Part shown: piece after piece, positions 1 to 9,390 of the stretch | How positions within the stretch are numbered: position 1 is the stretch's first letter | How the letters are laid out: every line of letters begins with the position of its first letter | Assembly (NCBI RefSeq): GCF_946407605.1 | Contig: NZ_CAMJOS010000001.1 | Span: 1-64,000, forward strand | DNA: 64,000 bases | Reading direction: 5' to 3' | Origin: an uncultured Prevotella sp. | Lineage (GTDB): Bacteria; Bacteroidota; Bacteroidia; Bacteroidales; Bacteroidaceae | Translations under genes and position numbers: made by a program | Notes under the pieces: model-generated | The model's input: only the letters and a program-made list of their open reading frames with translations | Database searches by the model: none | What the model was told of the DNA's origin: nothing

Positions 1-43
1 AGTACAACTTTTCTCTGAAACAAACAAAGAATTTAATAACAAT

Positions 44-158
44 TTGGTTGTTTGGTAAGTTTTTATTTGGTTGTTTGGTAAGTTTTCGCTTGGTTATTTG
101 ACAAGTATTCATTTGGTTATTTGGCAAGTATTCGTTTGGTTATTTGGCAAGTATTCTC
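44..158. repeat. 23-bp direct tandem repeats, five units
   Basis: Five head-to-tail units of 23 bases start at 44, 67, 90, 113 and 136. Each begins TTGGTT(G/A)TTTGG and carries a few substitutions; the last unit runs into the palindromic part of the RAYT relic. There are no unique spacers, so this is not a CRISPR array. No function is visible. Confidence 0.85.
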
Positions 159-347
159 GCTTGGGATAGCTCAAGCGAGCTTGGCTCTCCGCTCGCTCGT
201 GCGTCGGTTCTGATGATTAATGCCTCTCATCATCACATGGAAGATACCAGTACTTGATTCCTTTCTCGCTTGTCTTGGCATGTTATACGTTTATCGCGGC
301 AATTTTATGGCAATTTTGCTGATGTCACTGACCTGTCCCCCTGCCAT
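156..347 (-). mobile_element. Relic of the promoter-proximal end of a RAYT transposase element
   Basis: Read on the minus strand from an ATG at 281, this stretch encodes the beginning of a REP-associated tyrosine transposase: MPRQAR, then STGIFHVMMRG, then INHQN. A palindrome-rich insert then interrupts the frame and the sequence passes into the 23-bp repeats. The same N-terminus and the same insert occur at 12926-13227 and 20652-20952. The outer end (about 321-347) carries the CCTGTCCCC-type terminal sequence also seen at those two copies. The remainder of the gene is absent. This copy has only one of the two inserts found in the other copies, so it looks like an older or separate branch. 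Confidence 0.75.
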
Positions 348-452
348 TTTCATCTCCCGCTGATACGTCACCCTCATCGGAAACCACGTCTTGGGGTCAC
401 CACACATCCTTGTGTCGCGTCCCAATTCACTTCCCGTTTCTTTCGTCGTCAT
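345..452 (-). pseudogene. N-terminal fragment resembling UpxY (NusG-like) antiterminator
   Basis: From an ATG at 452 the minus strand encodes about 36 residues including TWFPMRVTYQREMK. This resembles the start of the NusG-type N-terminal domain of UpxY-family antiterminators, which in Bacteroidota precede capsule operons. The frame is lost exactly where the RAYT relic begins (GGGGGACAGG near 345), so insertion of that element probably destroyed the gene. The leader with a possible promoter lies upstream. The family assignment rests on this short stretch and is moderately sure. An alternative is a chance open frame. Confidence 0.5.
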
Positions 453-530
453 CATATCACTCTGGTCTTCAGTCGCTTTATGATTTCAACTCTTGATTCC
501 ATATCACCATGGAGTTTTATCATTACGCCA

Positions 531-538
531 CAAAAATA
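531..538 (-). promoter_or_regulatory. Possible -7 promoter box for the upxY-like relic
   Basis: On the minus strand TATTTTTG fits the Bacteroidota -7 consensus TAnnTTTG and lies about 80 bases before the ATG at 452. No convincing -33 TTG element is seen at the usual 19-21 base spacing, so support is weak. Confidence 0.35.
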
Positions 539-611
539 CAAATTTTATTTTAATTACGATCTATTCCTGCAACTTTTTATCGATTTTTCTTCTTTTTTTC
601 TCCAAAACAAC

Positions 612-652
612 AAAACGCCCCTGAAAAGAGATTCTCTTCTCAAGAGCGTTTT
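612..652. terminator. Rho-independent hairpin, probably bidirectional
   Basis: The arms AAAACGC..TGA.AAGAGA and TCTCTT.TCA..GCGTTTT pair around a very short loop, and A and T runs flank both sides. It sits about 100 bases downstream of the stop of the membrane protein gene ending at 750, which it would terminate. Confidence 0.75.
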
Positions 653-749
653 GCTTTGGATATTGATTACAGACTCGTGGGCGACAGATCTTTGTCAGTA
701 CCTGTCCCTTAGCATCTTGACATCAGCCTTGACTCCCTGTATCTAATAT

Positions 750-1643
750 TTATTCTTTATCAAAGTATTCATTTATTACCTTTGTGCTTTCCTCTGCATT
801 TGCACCATAGCCAGAAGAGCTCTTTACAATTATTTTGTAGACGTCTTCAGATTTAATACCCGAATCAACACACTTAACAATACAATTATCTCCACTTTTA
901 TGCACAGAACCTGTAATATAGCCCGCAGCAAAGGTTGTCACGACAACACCCAACTGGTAATTTTCATTACCTTTAAACAGACTATTCAGATTAAATATCT
1001 TACCCGTTTCTACTCCTCTCAGGCATGCATAAATTACTAACAATCCATTATAAGAGATTCGTTTTAAAAAAGAATTTGAATTCATATTAGTTGTCTTATC
1101 ATTCGTCGTATTTTGAAGAGTGATATTTTGCATTTGTATCTGTTCCGAAAGGGTTTCCTCAGTTTTTTGCATACGATCATTAAGCCTTTTTCCAATCTCA
1201 TCAACAATGCTATTCATCTGGCATGAAATATCTGTAGACGTTTTTTCTAGATTGTTTTCAGCCTCCTTTAAATTTGTCAACGTGTTCTCAATCTGTATTG
1301 ACACTTTATTAATAGTTCCGAATTGTTTATATATATCCGAACTCGATTGCACAGTAACAAATATCGCTAGAACAGAAAGAACTAATGAAGTAATCGTGGA
1401 TCCAAAAGACAAGTATGTAAATATTTCATTATCAGGTCCACCATATTTTCCTGTAATAAGCATTATAACAGCAAAACTCAAAAAGCCAGCGATGTAATTT
1501 CTATGAACCTTAATTATCTTCTTGGACATGAAACAATCTGTAATATCAAATATTTTTCGTTCAAAAAGATAGTCGCAAACAATTGAAACAAGTGCAATTA
1601 CCGTCGCACAGATAATCATCAAGATAATAACATTCGTATCCAT
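750..1643 (-). CDS. Hypothetical membrane protein with coiled coil
   Basis: A 297-residue protein I do not recognise. Three hydrophobic segments are visible at about residues 5-25, 50-65 and 78-100, followed by a long helical, Glu/Lys/Gln-rich stretch (about 105-185) likely to form a coiled coil. The C-terminal 90 residues look like a small soluble domain rich in Gly and Val. The start is an ATG. It stands alone: the next gene upstream ends 180 bases away and a terminator follows. Its position beside a restriction-modification pair makes an accessory or defence role possible, but nothing in the sequence shows this. Confidence 0.7.
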   Translation of the reverse strand: MDTNVIILMIICATVIALVSIVCDYLFERKIFDITDCFMSKKIIKVHRNYIAGFLSFAVIMLITGKYGGPDNEIFTYLSFGSTITSLVLSVLAIFVTVQSSSDIYKQFGTINKVSIQIENTLTNLKEAENNLEKTSTDISCQMNSIVDEIGKRLNDRMQKTEETLSEQIQMQNITLQNTTNDKTTNMNSNSFLKRISYNGLLVIYACLRGVETGKIFNLNSLFKGNENYQLGVVVTTFAAGYITGSVHKSGDNCIVKCVDSGIKSEDVYKIIVKSSSGYGANAEESTKVINEYFDKE

Positions 1644-1824
1644 AGTTCTGAATATTGATTAATCTACTTTAATTTTACTATATCATTAACAAAAAAACTG
1701 CGATATTGGTTAATCCGTTACAGGGACAGTATAAGATTGTTGAATTGAATTCTGACATCACAGTTGATCATATTCTTTGTTCAATACTATTAGTCAGATT
1801 ATGCAATATCTTTCCTCCTTAAAA

Positions 1825-2487
1825 CTATTGCAAATCTATGAAATAATGAAATATCATTATATCCGATTTACTTGCCCGTTTGTTTTTGGATAAATATTTG
1901 GTTACTGTACCTACAGCCCCACAGGCATGAAGTAACTCGTCATCGTCTCTCCAATCTACACCAGACAATGGTGATTGACTAGCAAGATTTGTAATCCATG
2001 AATTAATCTGTTCCATCCAATATTTCGAATCATGGACAAACACATATCCCAACATGCCACAATGAGGCAAATGTGGAGAATGTATCTCACGCTTAAAACG
2101 CTCTATCCCGCCTCTTTCCCCACAAACATATTCTTTATTAGCTGAAGATGGCGATAGTTTTTTTGCTTCAAATTCAAAGAGGGGACGCATCGGATTCATT
2201 TCCTTGTCTTTTACAAACACACCCATATCACTTTCCCTGTAACCGACAATCTGCGTGGGATTTTTCCCAAACCAAAATGGCAGAAAGCCATCTAAACTCA
2301 TATTGAGATGAGAGCATAGCAAATCTGTTATTCGATTCTCCCCGACAGGACTGCCCTGAGCTTTAAAATAAGCCACGAAATCTGGAAGATGATTATCCAT
2401 ATACGATACGACTACAGCCTCAACCTCCTCCCATGAAGAAAACAATCTCGTACCAGTAATTGATGATGTATTCTGTTCTCTAAACAT
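1825..2487 (-). CDS. Probable PD-(D/E)XK restriction endonuclease partner of the adjacent methylase
   Basis: This 220-residue protein has an arrangement like a PD-(D/E)XK nuclease core: Glu50 in a helix (GENRITD), Asp87 in ESDMGVFV, then a strand with Glu107-Ala-Lys109 (FEFEAKK). A hydrophobic strand GMLGYVFVHD follows. Its ATG overlaps the end of the methyltransferase gene by 8 bases, so the two are translationally coupled. The length and coupling suit a restriction subunit or a small nuclease dependent on the methylase for target choice. I do not recognise the exact family; the nuclease reading is inference from the motif and context. Confidence 0.6.
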   Translation of the reverse strand: MFREQNTSSITGTRLFSSWEEVEAVVVSYMDNHLPDFVAYFKAQGSPVGENRITDLLCSHLNMSLDGFLPFWFGKNPTQIVGYRESDMGVFVKDKEMNPMRPLFEFEAKKLSPSSANKEYVCGERGGIERFKREIHSPHLPHCGMLGYVFVHDSKYWMEQINSWITNLASQSPLSGVDWRDDDELLHACGAVGTVTKYLSKNKRASKSDIMIFHYFIDLQ

Positions 2488-5389
2488 GGGTTAGCATTTG
2501 AATATTATCAGCAAAAATATCGTCAGAGTCTCTCAATGCCATGGATTGCAGCCAGTATCTTCTATTTTTGGGCTTTACCAATATCACAATACCACTACCA
2601 CCAATTTTTAATATTTTCTGGATATATGCGGAATTAATATGCTTGTCACGAGATGGGAATAACGATCTCAAATAGCCAGCAATATCATCGTTCTTTTCCT
2701 CCAAATAATGTATTTCGCCTATCTTTCGGAATTCAAACTGTACAGCATAATAATCACCAGCATCAATAACCTTGGACAATGAATATTCATTATCTTCACA
2801 CTTGGCATAACTGTTCAGTCCTTTACAAAATACATCTGCAAAAAGAATTAGTTCTTTAGGTGAAACATTTTCTTGGTAAAGTTTCTTATGTATGGATTGC
2901 TTTCTCGGATTTGAATAGTACTCAAGCGCATCATTCATTATAATCTTATCAGCCTCCGTAAGCTTTACATAAAAATCCTCTTCTGGATATGGGAGGTTTT
3001 CTATGTCTTCGTCGTAAAAAGAATTAACTTTTATAACGCCAACTCGACTGCTCATTGCCTGTACAAGGAATCGGAGAAGTACGCCGTTCTTCTCTAAGTA
3101 ATCAGCCAAGTGCTTTAAGATACCAATATCTTCTTGTGGGGCATGAATCGAATAAATACCACACTTAAAAGTAACATATTCGTTGTAAAGACAAGAAATT
3201 AGACCGTCTTTTTTTAATACCTTCCTGATTAATAAATGAGGTGGTTCGAACAATATTTTAGATGTTCGGCGCCAAAAACGATTAATAGTACAAACTCCCA
3301 ATTTATTATGGGAATAGTCACCCTTAAATGATTCGGTGTCAAGAAAGGCCTGACCATAAATATAATCAAGTTCAATTTTATTTCCCTCTATAAATCCTTC
3401 TCCACTTGCCCAACCTTCGCTTTCCTTTTGCCTTAAGAATTCACCAATAGTCCTGCATTTTGTGAATTTATCAATCATTCTGTTTACGCGATAGCCGCCA
3501 AGCAAATTGGATTTCCAGATATATGGATTGTAAATGGCATCATGCTTACTCACATAATGAAAATCGTAGTAATCAAATTCCAAGAAGAGTTTGTGGGTAT
3601 TTGAGAAAGAACGATTCGCTACCAGATGAAGAACATTCTTTGTATCAGGCTTAGAGTTCTCTAAAAAAACTGCTGCCGTTGCCACTCTCTTCCTTCCCCA
3701 TAACTTGTCATCCAAGTTTGTAAAATCAATAACCTGCAGCAGATTGTGTTTGCCAAACAAAGACTCCTTAAATTTCTCGTCTTTCTGATAAAGTAAAGGG
3801 TTGGATGGCTGAATCATACACAGCAACCCCCTATCCTTCAGCAATGGCATTGAATTACTAAGAAAGTGAAGTGCAGGATTTTCATCAGGGATAATTATAT
3901 TGCTTTGATATCCATATAACTTCTTCACCTCATTAAAATAATCCTTCCTACTCGGTTCCTTGCTGTTTTCCTTCTTCAAATTAAACGGAGGATTGCCTAT
4001 TACCAAGTCAAAAACACCATAGTTCCGTGAATCTGTTATGTATTCAAAGAAATTCTGGCAGCTTATATTTCTGTCAATTCTTGGAAATTTAAGTTCATTC
4101 CACAGGGGTGGATTAAGATCTACCTCATCAAGAATCGCCAATGCCAAACTAAAAACAGAGAGATTGATAGCATCTCGCTCTACATCCACACCATATACAG
4201 AATTTGTTAGAATTGTCTTCAGAGTCTCGAGGTTTGGTTTCTTTAGTTCACCAGTTTGTTTCCACTGCTCGTATCGCCACCACTGAATAAGTCGTTTGTA
4301 GGCTTTTACCAAGAAAATACCTGAGCCGCAACTCACATCAATCAGTTTGAAGTTCTTTTGCGGCTTATCAATAGGCATACACTCATCTATGAGAGTAGAA
4401 ACAATCATCTCTGGCGTATAAACGATATCCTTACTGTCAGTAAGAAGTTCCTCATATACAGAACTAATAATCTCTACGGGTAAGCAAGAGAAAGAATATT
4501 TACGCCAAAGCAGATATTGATTATCCTCAATATTAGCATCAAGGTAATCAGCCAGTTTCTTGACTTCTGTCTGTTGGATAGCAGCTCTATCCTCGACCTG
4601 TGTCTCAACATCCCATTCAAAAATTTTACCATTAAAATCCTTAGAGAGTAAGTCAAGAAGATCCAATAGCTTACCAGCTCTTATGGTGGAGCAGAAATCA
4701 TCACAATTAAAGTTAACCTTAAAGTAATGGGATGCAAAATATCCACTTTTGTTTGAATCGTCACGTTCCTCGATATACTTGATGAGCAAGCACTGCATAA
4801 GCAAACGGAGAGCCACATGCCTGTCAAGACCTGATTGAGACCGAAAATCTGTAAATACGCTTTTCAAGCCCCTAATCAAATCCTTCGTCGCTGTCTGATC
4901 AAAATTATTGTTCTGTTCTTTATCCAGTAACTCCCAAAACATACCATTTGCGAACTCAGATGATGGGAATTTGTCAAAAGAGTCAGCTGCACATTTTAAA
5001 ATTTCAGATATACTCTCATTGGAATTATCCGGTGTCAATCTTGCATTACAGATTGTAATTTGTGCTTTCTCAACAATCATATATGCAGGTACTTGACTTC
5101 CATTCCACATAGCTTTATGCACATTCTTCCGATGATCTTCAGAATATGCTTTGATCGTAAAATCAAAAATATACATCTGTGGAATGTATGTTTTCCTATC
5201 AGCATAGTAACGAAAATAAACAGCATCCGCATTAAACCTGCTTCGAGCTGTCTCAAGCGCAAACAGAATGGACGGATCAGACACATCATTCTTGTTAGTA
5301 AAAACCACACCGCTACATTCCTGGCCTTTTTTAAGAACCGGGACACGAATTCCGTTTATAGTATTCTCAAATATATCTGAAACCACCAT
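2480..5389 (-). CDS. N6-adenine DNA methyltransferase (Eco57I/type IIG-like)
   Basis: A 969-residue enzyme. The S-adenosylmethionine-binding motif I is IDVSCGSGIF (about residues 350-359), preceded by the YTPEMIV element (324-330). The catalytic motif IV is GNPPF (465-469), typical of N6-adenine methylases. Residues 1-320 form a helical region with FANGMFWELL and LIKYIEERDD, as seen in large type II/IIG methylases. The C-terminal 400 residues probably contain target recognition. No clear nuclease motif is seen inside it; the 220-residue neighbour may supply cleavage. A promoter lies just upstream at 5412-5443. The start is ATG. It is the first gene of a two-gene operon. Confidence 0.85.
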   Translation of the reverse strand: MVVSDIFENTINGIRVPVLKKGQECSGVVFTNKNDVSDPSILFALETARSRFNADAVYFRYYADRKTYIPQMYIFDFTIKAYSEDHRKNVHKAMWNGSQVPAYMIVEKAQITICNARLTPDNSNESISEILKCAADSFDKFPSSEFANGMFWELLDKEQNNNFDQTATKDLIRGLKSVFTDFRSQSGLDRHVALRLLMQCLLIKYIEERDDSNKSGYFASHYFKVNFNCDDFCSTIRAGKLLDLLDLLSKDFNGKIFEWDVETQVEDRAAIQQTEVKKLADYLDANIEDNQYLLWRKYSFSCLPVEIISSVYEELLTDSKDIVYTPEMIVSTLIDECMPIDKPQKNFKLIDVSCGSGIFLVKAYKRLIQWWRYEQWKQTGELKKPNLETLKTILTNSVYGVDVERDAINLSVFSLALAILDEVDLNPPLWNELKFPRIDRNISCQNFFEYITDSRNYGVFDLVIGNPPFNLKKENSKEPSRKDYFNEVKKLYGYQSNIIIPDENPALHFLSNSMPLLKDRGLLCMIQPSNPLLYQKDEKFKESLFGKHNLLQVIDFTNLDDKLWGRKRVATAAVFLENSKPDTKNVLHLVANRSFSNTHKLFLEFDYYDFHYVSKHDAIYNPYIWKSNLLGGYRVNRMIDKFTKCRTIGEFLRQKESEGWASGEGFIEGNKIELDYIYGQAFLDTESFKGDYSHNKLGVCTINRFWRRTSKILFEPPHLLIRKVLKKDGLISCLYNEYVTFKCGIYSIHAPQEDIGILKHLADYLEKNGVLLRFLVQAMSSRVGVIKVNSFYDEDIENLPYPEEDFYVKLTEADKIIMNDALEYYSNPRKQSIHKKLYQENVSPKELILFADVFCKGLNSYAKCEDNEYSLSKVIDAGDYYAVQFEFRKIGEIHYLEEKNDDIAGYLRSLFPSRDKHINSAYIQKILKIGGSGIVILVKPKNRRYWLQSMALRDSDDIFADNIQMLTHV

Positions 5390-5411
5390 TTATTATCTCC
5401 GAATTTGTTTG

Positions 5412-5443
5412 CAAATTTAATATTAATATTACAAATTCACAAG
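5412..5443 (-). promoter_or_regulatory. Bacteroidota-type promoter for the methylase operon
   Basis: On the minus strand TAAATTTG (5412-5419) matches the -7 consensus TAnnTTTG. A TTG (5440-5442) lies 20 bases upstream as a -33 element. The start codon at 5389 follows about 22 bases after the -7 box. Confidence 0.6.
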
Positions 5444-5507
5444 AAATTGCGCAATTATTCTTAATTAACATATCATTTTATACATATTTCCATTCAAATC
5501 TGAACAA

Positions 5508-5542
5508 AAAAAACGCTGATTAGCATATTAACCAGCGTTTTT
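5508..5542 (-). terminator. Rho-independent terminator
   Basis: The arms AACGCTGGTTA and TAATCAGCGTT pair, with a run of eight Ts following on the minus strand. It lies 35 bases beyond the stop of the frameshifted gene at 5578-5899 and separates it from the methylase promoter. Confidence 0.8.
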
Positions 5543-5577
5543 ATCTTTTAAAAATACTCTCTTACTTGTCCCTTCCT

Positions 5578-5899
5578 CTACTCAAACTTCTTATTCAACC
5601 ACAAAGAGGCATGTGCACCCCGCACATACCCCTTCACAATCTCCTTTATCATATTCATAAATCCCTGACTCCGTAGTTCTTTAAGCCCCGCCGCAATCTC
5701 ATCTATCGCAACAGCACCTCCCAACGACCTATACACATACAGCGGCGTCACGCACCCAAAAATCGCGGTTAAGCGAGAGCAATGCCAAGTTTACTTGAGT
5801 TTTGCCAAGTGTGAGCGATTTCGACAAGGTCAAATCCATGGAGCCCGAACGGGCTTCGTTCTCCATAAAATCTTTCAGTCTATCTGTAATACTATCCAT
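5578..5899 (-). pseudogene. Small gene of unknown function broken by a one-base frameshift
   Basis: From an ATG at 5899 the frame reads MDSITDRLKDFM...LLSLNRDF and then hits a stop. If one T is removed from the T5 run at 5758-5762, it continues as GCVTPLYVYRSLGGAVAIDE...LWLNKKFE to a stop at 5578, giving 106 residues. Both halves have coherent amino-acid composition, and a good terminator follows the second half. It may be a decayed gene, a slippage-controlled gene or a sequencing error. I do not recognise the family. Confidence 0.5.
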
Positions 5900-5937
5900 A
5901 CATTTAATATCAACCTGCTATTTGCCATAAATCACTC

Positions 5938-6052
5938 AGCTAGCACTCTCGCTCTACCCAAGCTCTACCCATACTCACTGAGTATACCTAGAGTATATCT
6001 AGAGTATAGGTAGAGTATGGCTAGAAGCAGTCTAGAGTATGGCTAGAGTATG
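5938..6052. repeat. Degenerate short repeats built on TAGAGTAT
   Basis: The motif (C)TAGAGTAT(G/A)(G)C recurs about seven times at 11-13 base intervals, and the opposite orientation (CTCTACC, ATACTC) occurs at the left end, giving some inverted symmetry. It lies directly after the stop of the STAND gene. No function is visible. Confidence 0.6.
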
Positions 6053-6053
6053 G

Positions 6054-9000
6054 CTAAGGCTGTTTACGACCAAGTTTCGGTATGACATTGCTACCAATTT
6101 TTGCGTTACCTTCGTCAAAACGTAAAGCACTAGCAATCCTCTTGCGATCGTTAATCTCCACGTAGTTGTTATACAGATAAGAACGAACCCTTGCACGGAT
6201 GATGGTCATAGCCGCAGAGTTGTCCTTGTATTTTTCTACTAGTTTCTTAAGGTCATCAACAGCCAGTTTAGAATAGACGGACTCGATGGAGAAGGTGACA
6301 ATCTCTGCCGCAGGCGAGGCTATCTCTTTTGAGGCATCGTTATACAACCAGCGCAGTTCCTTCACACCAACGGAATTGATGATTTTGCTGAACGTGAACA
6401 AGCAGAAACGGAAGGTAGTCAGCTCACAGAAATAGTTGATGTGGTCGCGAATCTTCATGGAGTCGCCATCAAGTTTCTCATCTTTGACAATATCCTCAAT
6501 GAGGGCTTTCTTTTCGTTTGCGAGTGTGGAGCCCAGATAGCTGACAGTACGGAAACCAGCATAGTAAAGCTCTACCAGCATTTCTTTCAGTTTACTTTTC
6601 TCCAACGTATTGCGACGGTTCTTGATAATCTGGCCAACAACCTCGATGGAGCGCATGGCCTTATCTATCTTCTTAAACCGTTCATTCTGACGTTTCTCCT
6701 CCTCCAGATGTTCACGCTCCCTTTCAGCCGTATCCTGTTGACGAAGGAATTTCTCACGGGCCTTCTTAGGGTCAGACTTCTTGAATACATCTACGGTCTC
6801 CTTTTTCATCTCATCGCAGAGACGTGCTACTGAAGCATAGAAACTGTCATCCTTTTCGAGGGTGATGGGTTCGACATCTTCAATAGAAGCCATCAGCGTG
6901 AAGATGGTTTCGTCAATGAAAGAGACATCATCAATGTGGTAAGTCAGGAAAATCAGGATGTTGGCAACTTCCTCAGACTCTATCTCATTGCACAATGCTT
7001 GAATAATGTGCTTTCCTTCCTGACTGTTGATAATGCCAGAGATATATTCAGCTACCGTGAAGTAGTACACATATTTGTAACCAAACTTGTAGTAGCATTC
7101 ATCTTCACATACCAACAGACCAGCATTAAGGAGCACTCTCTTGCAAGTATCATAGCTTGCGATGATATACTTATCCTTGTAGTCTTCAAAGAACTCCTGA
7201 AGTTCCTCCTCAGAAAGACTCTCCATCTTCTTGGTGAACTTGTAGAAAGCGAAATGTTTCAAGAAATTCCTGTACTGGGATACATCCTCATCCTTGACCT
7301 GCGTAAGCAACGCACAAGTGATAATGGCATCATAACAATGGCCATAGGCGGTCTGCGAATAGTTTTGGCCCGCCATTTTGGTGCTTGACAGCAACAACGA
7401 GAGAATATAGATGGGATAAGGAGGTATATACTCCTTGCCGAGGAACTGCTGCACCATGCGAAGCGCTTCGTTGGTCTTGTCGAGCATCTCTTGTGGGGAA
7501 ATGCTCTGATTATCGAAACGCTCGTAGAACTTCTCGATTAGCTTTGCACGTTTCTCGTATCCAAAAGACTTAATGTGGTAGAGTGCCGTCTGGTCCTTGT
7601 CGAAATATTTCTGTGATTCAACAATAAACTTATCTTCCCTGACGGTAATAATAACCCTACTGAACAGAAGGAGCAAGTCTTTAATCATCTTTTCTTTGAC
7701 ATTGCGCGGAAGTTTGCACTTATCAAAGTTATCGAGTAGCAAAACCTTTGCAGACTTATCGTATTGCTCATACTTCTCATAGTCTGCAAACTCAGGCATA
7801 TACTGTCTATCGTAGGCATTACGCAGTATGCGTTTCAGATTATCGTTGTTGATATCCTTACCACAGAGCATCAACGGATACTTGTGTGCGTTGGCCAAAG
7901 ACATATAGTACATGTGGCACAGACTAGTCTTGCCACACTGATTGCCTCCTTCTAGAATGAATAGCGAATGGTCGGCATCGCCAATAAGCTGGTCGGCACT
8001 CAAGTATTTGCCATCAATATCAGTCTTGTTGACACGGTCGTTCATAGACTCCAGGTCGGGATAGATGTAAATCTCGGACAACTTAAGTTTCTCCTTCTCA
8101 TGATTATATATAGGAGTAGGCATTTCGTCCAGATTCTGGAAGAATTCCGTATTACTGCGGAAAGCACCAGACTTACGCTCGCTGCTGATATTGCGTGATT
8201 GGCTGCTGATTGTCATGTAGATGGCGTTCTTGGGCGAGTACTTAAAGGTGGTCTGATTGCAAGTAGACTGTTCAGTATCAATCACCAGAACCTCAAACAT
8301 AGACTCCTCTACCCCTGTGGTCTTATCCTTGGAATAGAAGGCTGCGCCCTCATATTCGCTGATATATCCATCCGTGAGATTGTCCGTCTTGCCCGTAGCC
8401 ATGAACTCATGCTCATGACCATAGATAAGGATGTTGGATGAACCAGCTACGCGGCGCATAAACTTGGTCTTGTTCTGTTTGCCAACAGCCAACCAATTGT
8501 AGTAGTGGTGCATGACTGAGACAACCATATCTACCGGTTTCTTGTCTGCAGACATCTTCACACCGTCCATAGGCATGAAGATGGTGCCCTGCGCATCCTT
8601 TTTACCACACATCCACGCGGTATTGTAAAGGTTGAAGCGTATCTGAAAATCGCCCACCTTATCTTCAATAGAACTTAGCAGCGTAGGTTTGTATGCTGCA
8701 TCATCATTTATCTTTCTTATGAAGTCTGCATAGGCAGATTGTGTACCCACAATGTTCTCGAAGATGCTTTCGTCAATTTCCGGATAACTGTCCTGCACAC
8801 TTTGTAGCAGGACGGAGCGCATCTTGTTCTCCTCCTTCAGGAATACATCATGATTACCGGGGACACAGAGGATACGCTTCTCAACTGGAATAGCACCATT
8901 GTAGTTGTTAGTGAGGCCGGATTTCAGACGTGTAAAGAACGTGACAGCATGTTCATATTGTTCCGCCAAACCCTCGTTGGCTATATCGCCCGACACCACC

Positions 9001-9368
9001 ACATATATCTTATTACAGTCAGCAAAGGCCATTTTTACAGCATTGGCCACTTGGTGTGCCCTATCAATAATCCAAGCAGCATTGGCACTGTTTATATGTA
9101 GGTCTGAAAGATGTAATATAGCTATTTTCATCTTGTTCCCTGTTTGCGATATTTGCACTTCGCGTTGGGGTGACTTATGCTTAACCACCTCAGAAGGCAT
9201 AACGCTGGTATGATTCTTTTCCGAAATGGTGTTATCAGCGGTCCCTCCCGATTTTTGAAGAGCAATTTTGATGGCCGAATCGCCAATGTAGATATTTTGC
9301 TTGGCCTCCTGGGCATTGGGCAGTATCTGATTGCTTCCGCCCTTAATATCGAACGTATTATCTGACAT
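6054..9368 (-). CDS. Metallophosphoesterase-STAND NTPase fusion (NLR-like)
   Basis: A 1104-residue protein in three parts. Residues 6-30 hold a glycine/asparagine motif, GGSNQILPNA, shared with the upstream gene. Residues 80-380 are a calcineurin-like phosphoesterase with its metal ligands visible: SDLH (88-91), SGDI (126-129), GNHD (171-174), the HH pair at 287-288 and GHEH (317-320). Residues 470-600 are a P-loop NTPase with Walker A GGNQCGKTS (474-482), Walker B VLLLDNFD (542-549) and VIITVRED. The remaining 500 residues are helical with a charged coiled coil at about 860-920. The order effector-NTPase-sensor fits STAND/NLR-like conflict proteins. It probably senses an invader and activates cleavage of a phosphodiester substrate; the target is unknown. 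Confidence 0.8.
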   Translation of the reverse strand: MSDNTFDIKGGSNQILPNAQEAKQNIYIGDSAIKIALQKSGGTADNTISEKNHTSVMPSEVVKHKSPQREVQISQTGNKMKIAILHLSDLHINSANAAWIIDRAHQVANAVKMAFADCNKIYVVVSGDIANEGLAEQYEHAVTFFTRLKSGLTNNYNGAIPVEKRILCVPGNHDVFLKEENKMRSVLLQSVQDSYPEIDESIFENIVGTQSAYADFIRKINDDAAYKPTLLSSIEDKVGDFQIRFNLYNTAWMCGKKDAQGTIFMPMDGVKMSADKKPVDMVVSVMHHYYNWLAVGKQNKTKFMRRVAGSSNILIYGHEHEFMATGKTDNLTDGYISEYEGAAFYSKDKTTGVEESMFEVLVIDTEQSTCNQTTFKYSPKNAIYMTISSQSRNISSERKSGAFRSNTEFFQNLDEMPTPIYNHEKEKLKLSEIYIYPDLESMNDRVNKTDIDGKYLSADQLIGDADHSLFILEGGNQCGKTSLCHMYYMSLANAHKYPLMLCGKDINNDNLKRILRNAYDRQYMPEFADYEKYEQYDKSAKVLLLDNFDKCKLPRNVKEKMIKDLLLLFSRVIITVREDKFIVESQKYFDKDQTALYHIKSFGYEKRAKLIEKFYERFDNQSISPQEMLDKTNEALRMVQQFLGKEYIPPYPIYILSLLLSSTKMAGQNYSQTAYGHCYDAIITCALLTQVKDEDVSQYRNFLKHFAFYKFTKKMESLSEEELQEFFEDYKDKYIIASYDTCKRVLLNAGLLVCEDECYYKFGYKYVYYFTVAEYISGIINSQEGKHIIQALCNEIESEEVANILIFLTYHIDDVSFIDETIFTLMASIEDVEPITLEKDDSFYASVARLCDEMKKETVDVFKKSDPKKAREKFLRQQDTAEREREHLEEEKRQNERFKKIDKAMRSIEVVGQIIKNRRNTLEKSKLKEMLVELYYAGFRTVSYLGSTLANEKKALIEDIVKDEKLDGDSMKIRDHINYFCELTTFRFCLFTFSKIINSVGVKELRWLYNDASKEIASPAAEIVTFSIESVYSKLAVDDLKKLVEKYKDNSAAMTIIRARVRSYLYNNYVEINDRKRIASALRFDEGNAKIGSNVIPKLGRKQP

Positions 9369-9390
9369 TGCTTTATACCTTATTATATTT

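Noticed and set aside
44..158. Possible CRISPR array
   Set aside because: Units are directly adjacent with no unique spacers, and no cas genes are nearby.
270..746. 158-codon plus-strand open frame
   Set aside because: It runs antisense through the RAYT relic and upxY-like fragment, has an odd His/Phe/Ser-rich composition and no family likeness; the minus strand explains the region better.
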